36,033 nucleotides of DNA, taken from the NCBI GenBank assembly GCA_030038015.1, contig JASHPR010000002.1:1-36033 (forward strand). The letters run 5' to 3'. The notes beneath the pieces are model-generated. The model was not told the DNA's origin. It did no database searches and worked only from the letters and a program-made list of their open reading frames with translations. Below, in pieces: positions 8,174 to 14,986 of this stretch. Position 1 is the stretch's first letter. Each line of letters opens with the position of its first letter. The position numbers were made by a program, and so were the translations under genes. This DNA comes from Streptosporangiaceae bacterium (GTDB taxonomy: Bacteria > Actinomycetota > Actinomycetes > Streptosporangiales > Streptosporangiaceae).

Positions 8174-9156
8174 TTGACCGCAACCATGCGGGCCGCGCTC
8201 ATCCGCGGCCACGGCCAGCCGCCCGAGTACCAGGATCACCCGGTGCCGCGGCGCGGCACCGGGCAGGCTCTCATCCGGGTGACCGCCGCCCCGTCTGCCC
8301 GCTTGACCTGCTCTGCGCCTCGGGCACGTCGTACTTCGGCAAGCCGGCGCTGCCGTACGCGCCAGGCGCCCAGGGCGTCGGCATCATCGAGGAATCCGAC
8401 GCGCTGCGAGCAGGCCAGCGGGTCTGGTTCAGCTGCGACGCCGGGATGAAGCCAGGCGACGGCGCAATGGCTGAGCTGTGCGTCGCCGAGGATTCCTCGA
8501 TCCTGCCGCTGCCGGACTACGTCAGCGACGACCTGGTGGCGGCGCTGGGCCTGTCCGCCATCGCGGCGTGGACCGCGCTTACCCTGCGTGGCGGCCTGCG
8601 GCCAGGTGAGCATGTCCTCGTGCTCGGCGCCAGCGGAACCGTCGGGCAGGTAGGCGTGCAGGCCGCGCGACTGCTCGGCGCGGGCCGGGTCACCGCCGCG
8701 TGCCGCGACGCCCGCGGCCGCGCCCGCGCGACGGAACTGGGTGCTGACGCGGTTGCCGACCTGACAGCAGACGACACCGACACCCTCACCGAGAGGCTGG
8801 CCGAAGCCGCCGGCGGGCGCGTCGACCTGGTGCTCGACCCCGTCTGGGGCATGCCAGCCGAGGCGGCGCTGCGGGTACTCTCCGCCCACGGCCGGCTGGT
8901 CAACCTCGGCTCGTCGGCGGCGCCACTGGCCGCCCTGGGATCCGCCACGCTGCGCAGCGGCACCCTGTCGGTTCTCGGCTACACCAACAACGCGCTCAGC
9001 CACGACCAGAAGGCGGAGGCGCTGGCCGAGATACTCCGGCACGCAACGGCCGGGCAGCTCACGGCCGACCGCGAGACACTGCCCCTGGCCAGAGCCGCGG
9101 AGGGCTGGTCGCGATGCGGGAAGGCTCCGTACCGGCGCGCCGTCTTGATCCCGTAA
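8174..9156 (+). pseudogene. MDR-family zinc-type/quinone oxidoreductase, one frameshift
   Basis: The N-terminus (MRAALIRGHGQPPEYQDHPV, then GTGQALIRVTAAP) and the remainder (LDLLCASGTSYFGKPALPY, then PGAQGVGIIEES to the stop) lie in different frames. The switch falls near 8290-8300, where one base is missing from a sequence that would read AAPxCPLDLLC. Repaired, the protein is about 325 residues, the normal length for an MDR reductase: a GroES-like domain, then a Rossmann domain with VLVLGASGTVGQVGVQAARLL and the C-terminal LPLARAAEGW. It starts at TTG 8174 or ATG 8186, eight or twenty bases after the amidohydrolase stop, so it shares that operon. A sequencing indel would make it an intact gene; otherwise only the Rossmann part (from about 8446) could be expressed. 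Confidence 0.8.
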
Positions 9157-9225
9157 GAAACCGGGCCGGCCCGGGCGGGCCGCCGCGCCGCCGGGTAAGG
9201 CTGATTCCCGGCGCGTGCTCGATCA

Positions 9226-9714
9226 TCAGGCCGGCTGGGCGGCCCTCTGAACGATCTGGGCAACCCACTCGCCGGTGATCTGCCTGGTGGTCGCGTTCAG
9301 GCGGTTGAACGCGTTGATTGCCGCGATCGCGACCGCGAGCGCGGCAAGCTGCGGCTCGCTGTAGTGGCACGCGGCCTCATCCCAGACTTCGTCCGGTACC
9401 GGATCGGGACGGTCGGCGAGACGGGTGGCGGCCTCTGTGAGCGCCAGGGCGGCGCGCTCGGCGTCGCTGAAATACGGCGCCTCGCGCCACGCCGCGACGG
9501 TGTGGATGCGCTCGCTGCTCTCGCCCGCGTGCTCGAGTTCGCGGGAGTGAATGTCCACGCACACGCTGCAGCCGTTGATCTGGCTGGCGCGCAGATGCAC
9601 CATGTGGAGCGTGGTCTCGGGGATCCCGGCGGTGGCCGCCGAGGCTCCGAGCTTCTGCAGCGCCTCGAGCGCGCCCGGAACAATCAGTGCCGGGTTCTGG
9701 ATCCTTGCCTTCAT
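9226..9714 (-). CDS. Carboxymuconolactone decarboxylase/AhpD-like protein
   Basis: A 162-residue protein of the CMD family. The redox motif C49-SV-C52-VDI-H56 matches the AhpD-type CxxCxxxH site of alkylhydroperoxidase-like proteins. It is followed by the helical core AERAALALTEAATRLADRP and the C-terminal segment LAVAIAAINAFNRLNATTRQ. Such proteins act as peroxidatic or thiol-disulfide enzymes rather than true decarboxylases. GGAAGG lies eight bases upstream of the ATG. It sits directly downstream of the ECF41 sigma-factor gene on the same strand, 141 bp away. This pairing is well established for ECF41 sigma factors, whose main known target is a gene of this type, so regulation by that sigma factor is very likely. 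Confidence 0.92.
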   Translation of the reverse strand: MKARIQNPALIVPGALEALQKLGASAATAGIPETTLHMVHLRASQINGCSVCVDIHSRELEHAGESSERIHTVAAWREAPYFSDAERAALALTEAATRLADRPDPVPDEVWDEAACHYSEPQLAALAVAIAAINAFNRLNATTRQITGEWVAQIVQRAAQPA

Positions 9715-9855
9715 CTCGTCGTCCTTCCGGGTTGTGATCGTCGTGCCGACCGCATCCGCCGCCGGAGATCGCGTCTCCCGGTCACGTTCCGGCCTGGCCG
9801 CTCTACTTCCATGACACGCAGCGAGGCGGGAATGTGACCGGCGCGAACCGCAGCG

Positions 9856-10731
9856 TCAGCCGCCCAGCACCGTCAGGTCGAGCTGGGCGAGGCGCTCCGG
9901 GTCGGTCAGGAAGTCCAACTCGACGATCTTGCCGTCGCGCACCGTGGCGGCGCCGACCGAGAACGGGCGGCCGTCGCGCGTCGTGACCGTGCCAACGGCG
10001 CCGTTGATCAGCGCCGGGTGAATGACCAGGTCCAGCCGCGAATAGGCCTGGGCCCGGTTCGCGACGGCCTCGGCACCGCGCACTTCCTGCGTCACGCCGC
10101 CACCGAAGTCGACGCGCAGCACCACGTCCGGGTCGAGCACGGCGACGAGCGCGGCGAAGTTGCCCTCGCGGGCTGCGGCGAGGAAGGCGCTGACGACCTC
10201 GCGCTGGCGGCCCAGGTCAGGGTCGGGCACGGCGCGCTCGCCCTGCACCCGTCGCCGGGCGCGGCTGGCGAGCTGACGTGTCGCCTCGGGCGAGCGCTCG
10301 ACGATCGGCGCGATCTCGCCGAACGGGACGCTGAACATGTCGTGCAGGACGAACGCGAGGCGCTCGGCGGGCGACAGCGTCTCGAGCACGATGAGCAGCG
10401 CGAGCCCAACCGAGTCCGCCACGAGCGCCTCGTGCTCGGGACTGGTGCCGTCGGCCGGATCGATCACCGGATCGGGAATGCGCACGCCGAGCGGCTCCTC
10501 GCGGCGCGTGGCGCGCGAGCGCAGCATGTTCAGCGATTCGCGCGCGACGACCGTTGTCAGCCAGCCGCCGAGGTTTTCGATCTCGCCGGCGTCCGAGCGG
10601 CTCAACTTCAGCCAGGCTTCCTGTACCGCGTCGTCGGCCTCGCTGAGCGAGCCGAGCATCCGGTAGGCCACCGCGCGCAGATGCGTTCGGTGCTCCTCGA
10701 AGCGCTCCGCCAGCCACTCCCACTCGTCCAT
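9856..10731 (-). CDS. ECF41-family RNA polymerase sigma factor (SigJ-like)
   Basis: A 291-residue ECF sigma factor with an extra C-terminal domain. Region 2 is about residues 8-75 (HLRAVAYRMLGSLSEADDAV, NLGGWLTTVVARESLNMLR). Region 4 is about 108-165 (LSPAERLAFVLHDMFSVPF, EATRQLASRARRRVQ). Residues about 175-285 form a SnoaL-like domain (AFLAAAREGNFAALVAVLDP, VRDGKIVELDFLTDPERLAQ). ECF41 proteins use this domain, which carries a conserved NPDKL-like motif (here DPERL), in place of a separate anti-sigma factor, both activating and restraining the sigma core. The adjacent CMD/AhpD gene is the expected target. The start ATG at 10731 overlaps an inverted repeat containing TGTCACA. Confidence 0.94.
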   Translation of the reverse strand: MDEWEWLAERFEEHRTHLRAVAYRMLGSLSEADDAVQEAWLKLSRSDAGEIENLGGWLTTVVARESLNMLRSRATRREEPLGVRIPDPVIDPADGTSPEHEALVADSVGLALLIVLETLSPAERLAFVLHDMFSVPFGEIAPIVERSPEATRQLASRARRRVQGERAVPDPDLGRQREVVSAFLAAAREGNFAALVAVLDPDVVLRVDFGGGVTQEVRGAEAVANRAQAYSRLDLVIHPALINGAVGTVTTRDGRPFSVGAATVRDGKIVELDFLTDPERLAQLDLTVLGG

Positions 10732-10732
10732 C

Positions 10733-10796
10733 TGTCACATCATCCCCGTGCGCTGGGCCATACCACGAGGACCCCTGGAGGCGAGGAGATGTGACA
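10733..10796 (-). promoter_or_regulatory. Inverted TGTCACATC boxes before the ECF41 gene
   Basis: TGTCACATC at 10733-10741 and its exact inverse GATGTGACA at 10788-10796 flank 46 bases upstream of the sigma-factor start. On the minus strand the distal copy reads TGTCACA, the -35 element known for ECF41 promoters, so auto-regulation is plausible. The expected CGTC -10 is not at the usual distance; the nearest CGT-like motif is about 22 bases downstream. The proximal copy abuts the start codon. A weaker TGTCA (9816-9812) lies upstream of the CMD gene. Confidence 0.45.
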
Positions 10797-11083
10797 AAGG
10801 AGGACCAACGCGGCGGCCAGGTCCATCACGTCGGCCAACTCCGGCCAGCAAGCGCGCTGACATGCCCTCCACCGGTGACCTCGGCGGCGGAACCGCGGGC
10901 TGCGACCAGCACGCTGACGCAGGCGGCAACAGTCACGACAACGCCGCACCGGGCGGTCTCCCTGGCGCCACCGTCCGCGGTTCCCCGCACGCCGAACATC
11001 ACAGCTCGTTCCGGATGACGTGCCTCGCCCGGCCAGCTGGCCCAGCTGCGCACTACGACGGCCGCTGAGCGAAATGGTTAGTC
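10797..11083. other. Intergenic stretch, no gene recognised
   Basis: Short open frames exist on both strands (for example about 75 codons on each), but their Ala/Thr/Pro-rich readings match nothing and look like shadows of one another. A gene upstream of the sigma factor may once have been here. I see no repeats beyond the TGTCACA boxes at its left edge. Confidence 0.4.
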
Positions 11084-11512
11084 TCAGCTGGCAAAGGCCG
11101 CCCCGGCCGCCGCCGCCGGCGTGCGGCGGCCCTGGCCTGGGCTGAGGTAAATAGCGAACCTGACGGTATGCAAAGCGAACAACGCGGCTACCGCCGCGCG
11201 CCGCACGTTGTCCGCAGCGCCCGCCGGTGATGCCGCCCGCCTGTCCGGCTGCGCGTTCAGCAGCGGGTGCAGCCCGGCCAGCGAGGCCACGGTACCGGCT
11301 GCGGCTTCCAGGCGCAGCAGCGCCGCCGGAACCTTGCGAAGCCGGCCAGGAAGGCCGCTGGCCAGCATCGACGCGTCGCGGATGGTCAGACCAGCGCATA
11401 CCAGCTCTGCCAGGGCCGCGCCCGGCACGCCCCCGCGGCGGACAAGGAGTTGTGTGAGCGGGTATCCGCAGGCGCTAAGCCCGAGGACAACAGCTCCGGT
11501 CGCGCGCCTCAT
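11084..11512 (-). CDS. Hypothetical membrane protein
   Basis: A 142-residue protein, unrecognised at the functional level. Hydrophobic stretches at about residues 5-25 (TGAVVLGLSACGYPLTQLLV), a weaker one around 55-85 rich in Ala/Leu, and LFALHTVRFAIYLS near the C-terminus suggest two to four membrane passes. The start at ATG 11512 follows GGAGG at nine bases; an in-frame ATG at 11626 would add 38 residues of Pro/Cys-rich sequence without a ribosome site. The final residues are Ala-rich. It stands alone between the sigma-factor region and the divergent amidohydrolase, with no operon context to suggest a role. Confidence 0.65.
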   Translation of the reverse strand: MRRATGAVVLGLSACGYPLTQLLVRRGGVPGAALAELVCAGLTIRDASMLASGLPGRLRKVPAALLRLEAAAGTVASLAGLHPLLNAQPDRRAASPAGAADNVRRAAVAALFALHTVRFAIYLSPGQGRRTPAAAAGAAFAS

Positions 11513-11754
11513 CTCACCAGCCCTCCAGACTGGGCACTTGCCTGGAAGGACACTCCCGCTCAGGGAGCCTGCAGCCCAGGGCCCAAGGTCCCGCAAACAG
11601 GGAGCGGGCAACGGGGACCAAAGCACCGGGTCGCCTCAGCCTCCAACCCGATGGGCGGCTCAACCGCCAGGAGCGACATGCGCGAGTGCTCTGGGCTGGC
11701 TGTCCCTGGGTGGTGCTGGCGTCGCTGGGCGCTGCCGGGATGGACACTGGCTGT

Positions 11755-12822
11755 ATGTCATGGTCGGTGCACGCGGTCCCGTTGCCCGATGGTGACCGTC
11801 CGGCTGATCTGTGGGTGGACGCGGCGGGGTGCCTGGTCAGCGAGCCGGTTCCCGCCGCCGAGCGGCTGCCGGGCCGGTACGTCGTGCCTGGCCTGGTCGA
11901 TGCGCACGCCCATCCAGCCGTCGCCGGGGGAGCCGGCGGGCCGGCCGCGCTGGGTGGGGCTGAGGCGCTCGGCGTGCTGGCCGCGTGGGCTGCCGACGGG
12001 GTGTGCCTGGTGCGTGATGCCGGGTCGCCGGGAGGTCTGGTGCTGCAGCTTGACCTGGCCGCGGGGATGCCGCGGGTGCAGGCGGCGGGGCGCTTCCTCG
12101 CCCCGGCAGGGCGGTATTACCCGGCGCTGCTGCCGCAGGAGGCACCAGAGCAGCGGCTGGCCGAGCTGGCGCTGGGTGAGCTGGCCCGCGGCGGGCGCTG
12201 GGTGAAGCTGATCGCCGACTTCCCGGCGGTCGTGGACGGGATGCCGTCGGGCCCGGCCGCGCCGACGTACCGGGCCGAGGCCATCGCGGCGATGGTCACC
12301 GCGGTGCACGCCGCGGGCGGGCGGGTTGCTGCCCACGTCACCACGGATCTGCTCACACCGCTGGTACGTGCGGGCATCGATTCGGTCGAGCACGGCACCG
12401 CCATGGACGAGGAGGCGCTGCGGCTGATGGCCCAGGCCGGGACCGCCTGGACGCCCACGCTGTGCGCGGTGCTCAGCGTGCCCGCCACCGCGCCGGAGGC
12501 AGCCCGGCGGCGAGCCGCGGACTACCGCCGGCGCCTGCGCGAACTGCTCCCGCTCGCGCACCGCCTCGGCGTGCCCATACTTACCGGGACCGACACCGCC
12601 GGATCCCTCGCCCGCGAGGTTGCGCTGCTGGCCGAACACGGGCTCGGGCCAGCTGCCGCGCTCACAGCCGCAACCACCACCGGGTACCGCTTCCTCGGCG
12701 AGACCTTCGGCGCCGCCGGACAGCCAGCCACTCTGGTGACCTACCACGACGACCCCCGCAACGACCCGGCGGCACTCTCCGAGCCGGCGGCGGTCATCAT
12801 CGACGGCGTCCGCGTCCGCTGA
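11755..12822 (+). CDS. Amidohydrolase family protein (imidazolonepropionase/prolidase-like)
   Basis: A 355-residue TIM-barrel amidohydrolase with a binuclear-type metal site. Visible ligands are the HxH in VPGLVDAHAHPAV (about residue 50), a candidate carboxylated Lys in GGRWVKLIADFP (about residue 150), His in GRVAAHVTTD, His in SVEHGTAMDE, and Asp in ILTGTDTAGS. The order and spacing match metallo-dependent hydrolases that cleave cyclic amides or dipeptide-like substrates. The C-terminal FGAAGQPATLVTYHDDPRN returns to the small domain. Two starts are possible, ATG 11740 and ATG 11755; neither has a good Shine-Dalgarno site, and I prefer 11755 because MSWSVHAVPLPDG starts the beta-sandwich strand. 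No pathway partner is adjacent. Confidence 0.85.
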   Translation: MSWSVHAVPLPDGDRPADLWVDAAGCLVSEPVPAAERLPGRYVVPGLVDAHAHPAVAGGAGGPAALGGAEALGVLAAWAADGVCLVRDAGSPGGLVLQLDLAAGMPRVQAAGRFLAPAGRYYPALLPQEAPEQRLAELALGELARGGRWVKLIADFPAVVDGMPSGPAAPTYRAEAIAAMVTAVHAAGGRVAAHVTTDLLTPLVRAGIDSVEHGTAMDEEALRLMAQAGTAWTPTLCAVLSVPATAPEAARRRAADYRRRLRELLPLAHRLGVPILTGTDTAGSLAREVALLAEHGLGPAAALTAATTTGYRFLGETFGAAGQPATLVTYHDDPRNDPAALSEPAAVIIDGVRVR

Positions 12823-12875
12823 CATCACACCGCCCGCGCTTTGGCCGTTAACCCCGCGTCGCGGGCCGCGATCTC

Positions 12876-13238
12876 CTAGCCCAGCCGCAGTGGCACGTCC
12901 ATGAAAGGGTCGATGTTATAAGCCAGGCTGACACGATGATATCCATCAGCTATGTCTGCACCCGGTTTCTGATCGTTCACGAGCACAGGTGACAGCTTGT
13001 CACCGGTAAGCAGCTTGAGCAGGTCGCGCTTGACGCCAGGATCGGTCAGGGGCAGCGCAGGCAGGCCGGTGGCACGCAGAATGTCATTAGCGCGGCGCGA
13101 GGTCAGCTTGCCTTTCTTCATGCGGTCTACGACCTCACTAGCGTGCTTCTCATCGAACTTCAGCGACAGGTAGTTGTACGCCGCGTCGTAGTCATGCTCT
13201 ACGACGTCTTCGAGCCACGCGATGGGTGATTTGCTCAT
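12876..13238 (-). CDS. Hypothetical protein with a ParB-like C-terminal motif
   Basis: A 120-residue protein with unusually many Lys, Asp, Asn and Tyr residues for this window and fewer GC-ending codons, which suggests recent acquisition. The N-terminus (SPIAWLEDVVEHDYDAAYNY) and the middle (KKGKLTSRRANDILRATGLP) look helical and DNA-binding. The C-terminal half (LSPVLVNDQKPGADIADGYH, then RV) resembles the core of ParB/Srx-type domains, in which an xDGxHR box binds a nucleotide. GAGGA lies five bases before the ATG. I do not know a function. It could be an orphan of a plasmid or phage, or an antitoxin-like regulator. It is convergent with the upstream amidohydrolase gene and borders the decay zone. 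Confidence 0.7.
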   Translation of the reverse strand: MSKSPIAWLEDVVEHDYDAAYNYLSLKFDEKHASEVVDRMKKGKLTSRRANDILRATGLPALPLTDPGVKRDLLKLLTGDKLSPVLVNDQKPGADIADGYHRVSLAYNIDPFMDVPLRLG

Positions 13239-13427
13239 TGATCCTCACAAAGCTTGGATGTAGCACGGGGCAGGCTGGATCGTCTTCCGTAACGCCGGTT
13301 TGGGCGAGTCCGGACGGGTCGCTGTTTCACCGCCACGATAGCGTCCTGTCCTGGTGACCCAGGCCGCAAGGAACGTGTGACGGGCGCCGTTGGCCGCTTG
13401 GCTGCCGTACCATGATCGGGGAGGGAT

Positions 13428-13778
13428 GTTGTCATCCTTGGCTGCTGGGTGGCCTTCTGGGTCTATTGGCTCGCGGCGTCCATCGGTGTCAAGGCCGGCC
13501 AGACGAGATGGACCCGCTTCGCAGGCATCCGGGCCGGTGTCATCCTGCTCATTCTTCTCTTGCTGCGGGCCAGGGCTTTCAAAGGGAATGTGGTCACCAA
13601 CAACCCATGGTTGCAGGGCATCGGCCTGGCGGTCTTTGCTGGGGCTCGCGGTGGTGGTGATTGGAACGTACTTTGTCTGCAGCGCCATTGTGGAGGAGCG
13701 CTCAGTGGCCCGCCTTTCCCCGGCTCGTATACGGAGTACAAACGGTCAACCAAGATGCTGATGCCGTTCATCATCTGA
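13428..13778 (+). pseudogene. Isoprenylcysteine carboxyl methyltransferase-like gene, central part deleted
   Basis: The first part (WVAFWVYWLAASIGVKAGQ, then the membrane segment AGVILLILLLLRA and NNPWLQGIGLAVFA) matches the N-terminal membrane half of ICMT/PEMT-type methyltransferases. It then jumps to the C-terminal helix and tail: LGLAVVVIGTYFVCSAIVEE, RSVARL, and after another frame change FPGSYTEYKRSTKMLMPFII. The SAM-binding core, normally a Gly-Pro-Tyr...Arg-His-Pro segment of roughly 60 residues between these parts, is absent. GLAVFA and GLAVVV at the join suggest deletion between similar sequences. The frame changes twice (near 13640 and near 13718). No product with activity can be made. 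Confidence 0.8.
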
Positions 13779-13917
13779 GCTTCCGGGCGGCATTAGTCCC
13801 GGCGCCGCGCGCAGGGTCCACGAGGAGTGGATCTTCGCACTCGTTCAGGGCCAAGTCCTTCAGCCTGGCGATCTCGGCGGCCAGGTCGTCGAGTCCCACC
13901 TCCCTGGCCACATGCCG

Positions 13918-14050
13918 CCAGCGCGCACCGGGAGCGTCGCTGAGGCCAGGGCGCTGCGTTTGCGTGCCGAGCATGAGGGCCGCCCCTTGCAGGAAGTGGC
14001 CGGCCAGGCCATCCGGGAGTACCTGGAAAGCCACAGCCGCGCCGAGCTCC
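13918..14050 (+). pseudogene. Ribbon-helix-helix antitoxin fragment
   Basis: The reading EARALRLRAEHEGRPLQEV followed by AGQAIREYLESHSRAEL has the pattern of CopG/FitA/VapB-like antitoxin DNA-binding domains: a short strand, helix A (ALRLRAEHEG), a turn and helix B (LQEVAGQAIREYLESH). After RAEL the frame loses sense, and no strand-forming N-terminus with a start codon and ribosome site is seen. No toxin gene is adjacent. Between this fragment and the preceding remnant, the opposite strand carries a helical, coding-like stretch (VGLDDLAAEIARLKDLALNE) that I do not recognise. Confidence 0.45.
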
Positions 14051-14096
14051 CGATCTGGACAGCAAGGCAGCGGCGCTGCTGCATTCACTGGCCGGG

Positions 14097-14700
14097 AATT
14101 GGTTCATCACCGGTTCCTCGCGCGGCTTCGGCCGCGCGCTCGTCCGCGCCGCCCTCGACGTCACCGACGGGGACGCGGTTCGTGCCGCTGTTGCGGCGGG
14201 TGCCGGGCGCTTCGGCCGGCTGGACGTCGTCGTCAACAACGCTGGGTATGCGAACGTCGCGGGCGCGTAGGCGGCTCGCCGGGCATTGCCAGCTGCCAGG
14301 CCGCCAAGTTCGCGGTCGACGGCTTCAGCCGCGTGCTCGCCGTCGAGACTGCGCCGTTCGCCGTCAAGGTCATCGTCGTGGAGCCCAGCGGTTTCGCGAC
14401 CGGCTGGGCCGGTTCCCCGATGACCGTGCACGAGATCCCCGCCGGCTACGACAGCACGATCGGGGCGATGGACCGCCTTCGGCCGGCGACCCGACGCGCG
14501 CTGCCGAGATCATCGTGAGCACCGTCAAGCGCGACAACCTGCCCTCGCACCTGCTCCTCGGCGTGACCGCGGTCGAGATGGCGCTCGACTACTCCAAGCG
14601 GCAACTCGCCGAGGCCACCGCATGGGAGAACGTCAGCCGATCGGCCGACTACGCCGAGCCCTATCCCGCCGAGTACCCAGCCGACGCGCCCGCGCGCTGA
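14097..14700 (+). pseudogene. Short-chain dehydrogenase remnant with deletions and frameshifts
   Basis: Three pieces of one SDR can be read. Frame A (14097-14270) gives NWFITGSSRGFGRALVRAAL, the TGxxxGxG nucleotide loop, which jumps to DVTDGDAVRAAVAAGAGRFG and RLDVVVNNAGYANVA before a TAG; the link between strand 1 and DVTD is shortened by roughly 30 residues. Frame B (about 14271-14484) gives ASCQAAKFAVDGFSRVLAVE and VKVIVVEPSGFATGWAGSPM; in AKFAV the usual catalytic Tyr is replaced because the segment is cut. Frame C (about 14485-14700) gives AAEIIVSTVKRDNLPSHLLLG and the C-terminus YPAEYPADAPAR. It is clearly non-functional. Confidence 0.85.
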
Positions 14701-14986
14701 AGGCCCGGAAACCAGCTCGCGTGGCGCACGACGGGCCGCAGCTGGACAAGGACGGTCAGGTGCGCCCTCGACGACCTCACCCACCGCGCCGGAATCGCCA
14801 CCTGACCGCCCGAACTTGACCCGATCTCACCGGCTTCGCAGGTGCTTAGCCTGGCTAGGGACTTTAGCCTGGAAAGCTTGGTACGCGGCTTGCGGCGTGT
14901 GAACATTGCAGTAGCGGAGCACCGAATCGCCGCGGGTGAGCACATGCCCGCCGGGCGTTGCCCAGTACGCAACATACAGGTATGAC
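14701..14986. other. Intergenic stretch upstream of the GH65 gene
   Basis: No supported gene. On the minus strand a short reading (DSVLRYCNVHTPQAAYQAFQ) vaguely resembles the C-terminal end of some transposases but is too short to claim. An upstream GTG at 14936 would extend the GH65 gene by 17 residues. Possible promoter elements near 14960-14985 (TTGCCC, CATACA) are weak. Confidence 0.35.

Noticed and set aside
9161-9174. CCGGGCCGGCCCGG palindrome as a terminator
   Set aside because: A perfect palindrome without loop or T-tract; may be chance in GC-rich DNA, though it follows a stop codon.
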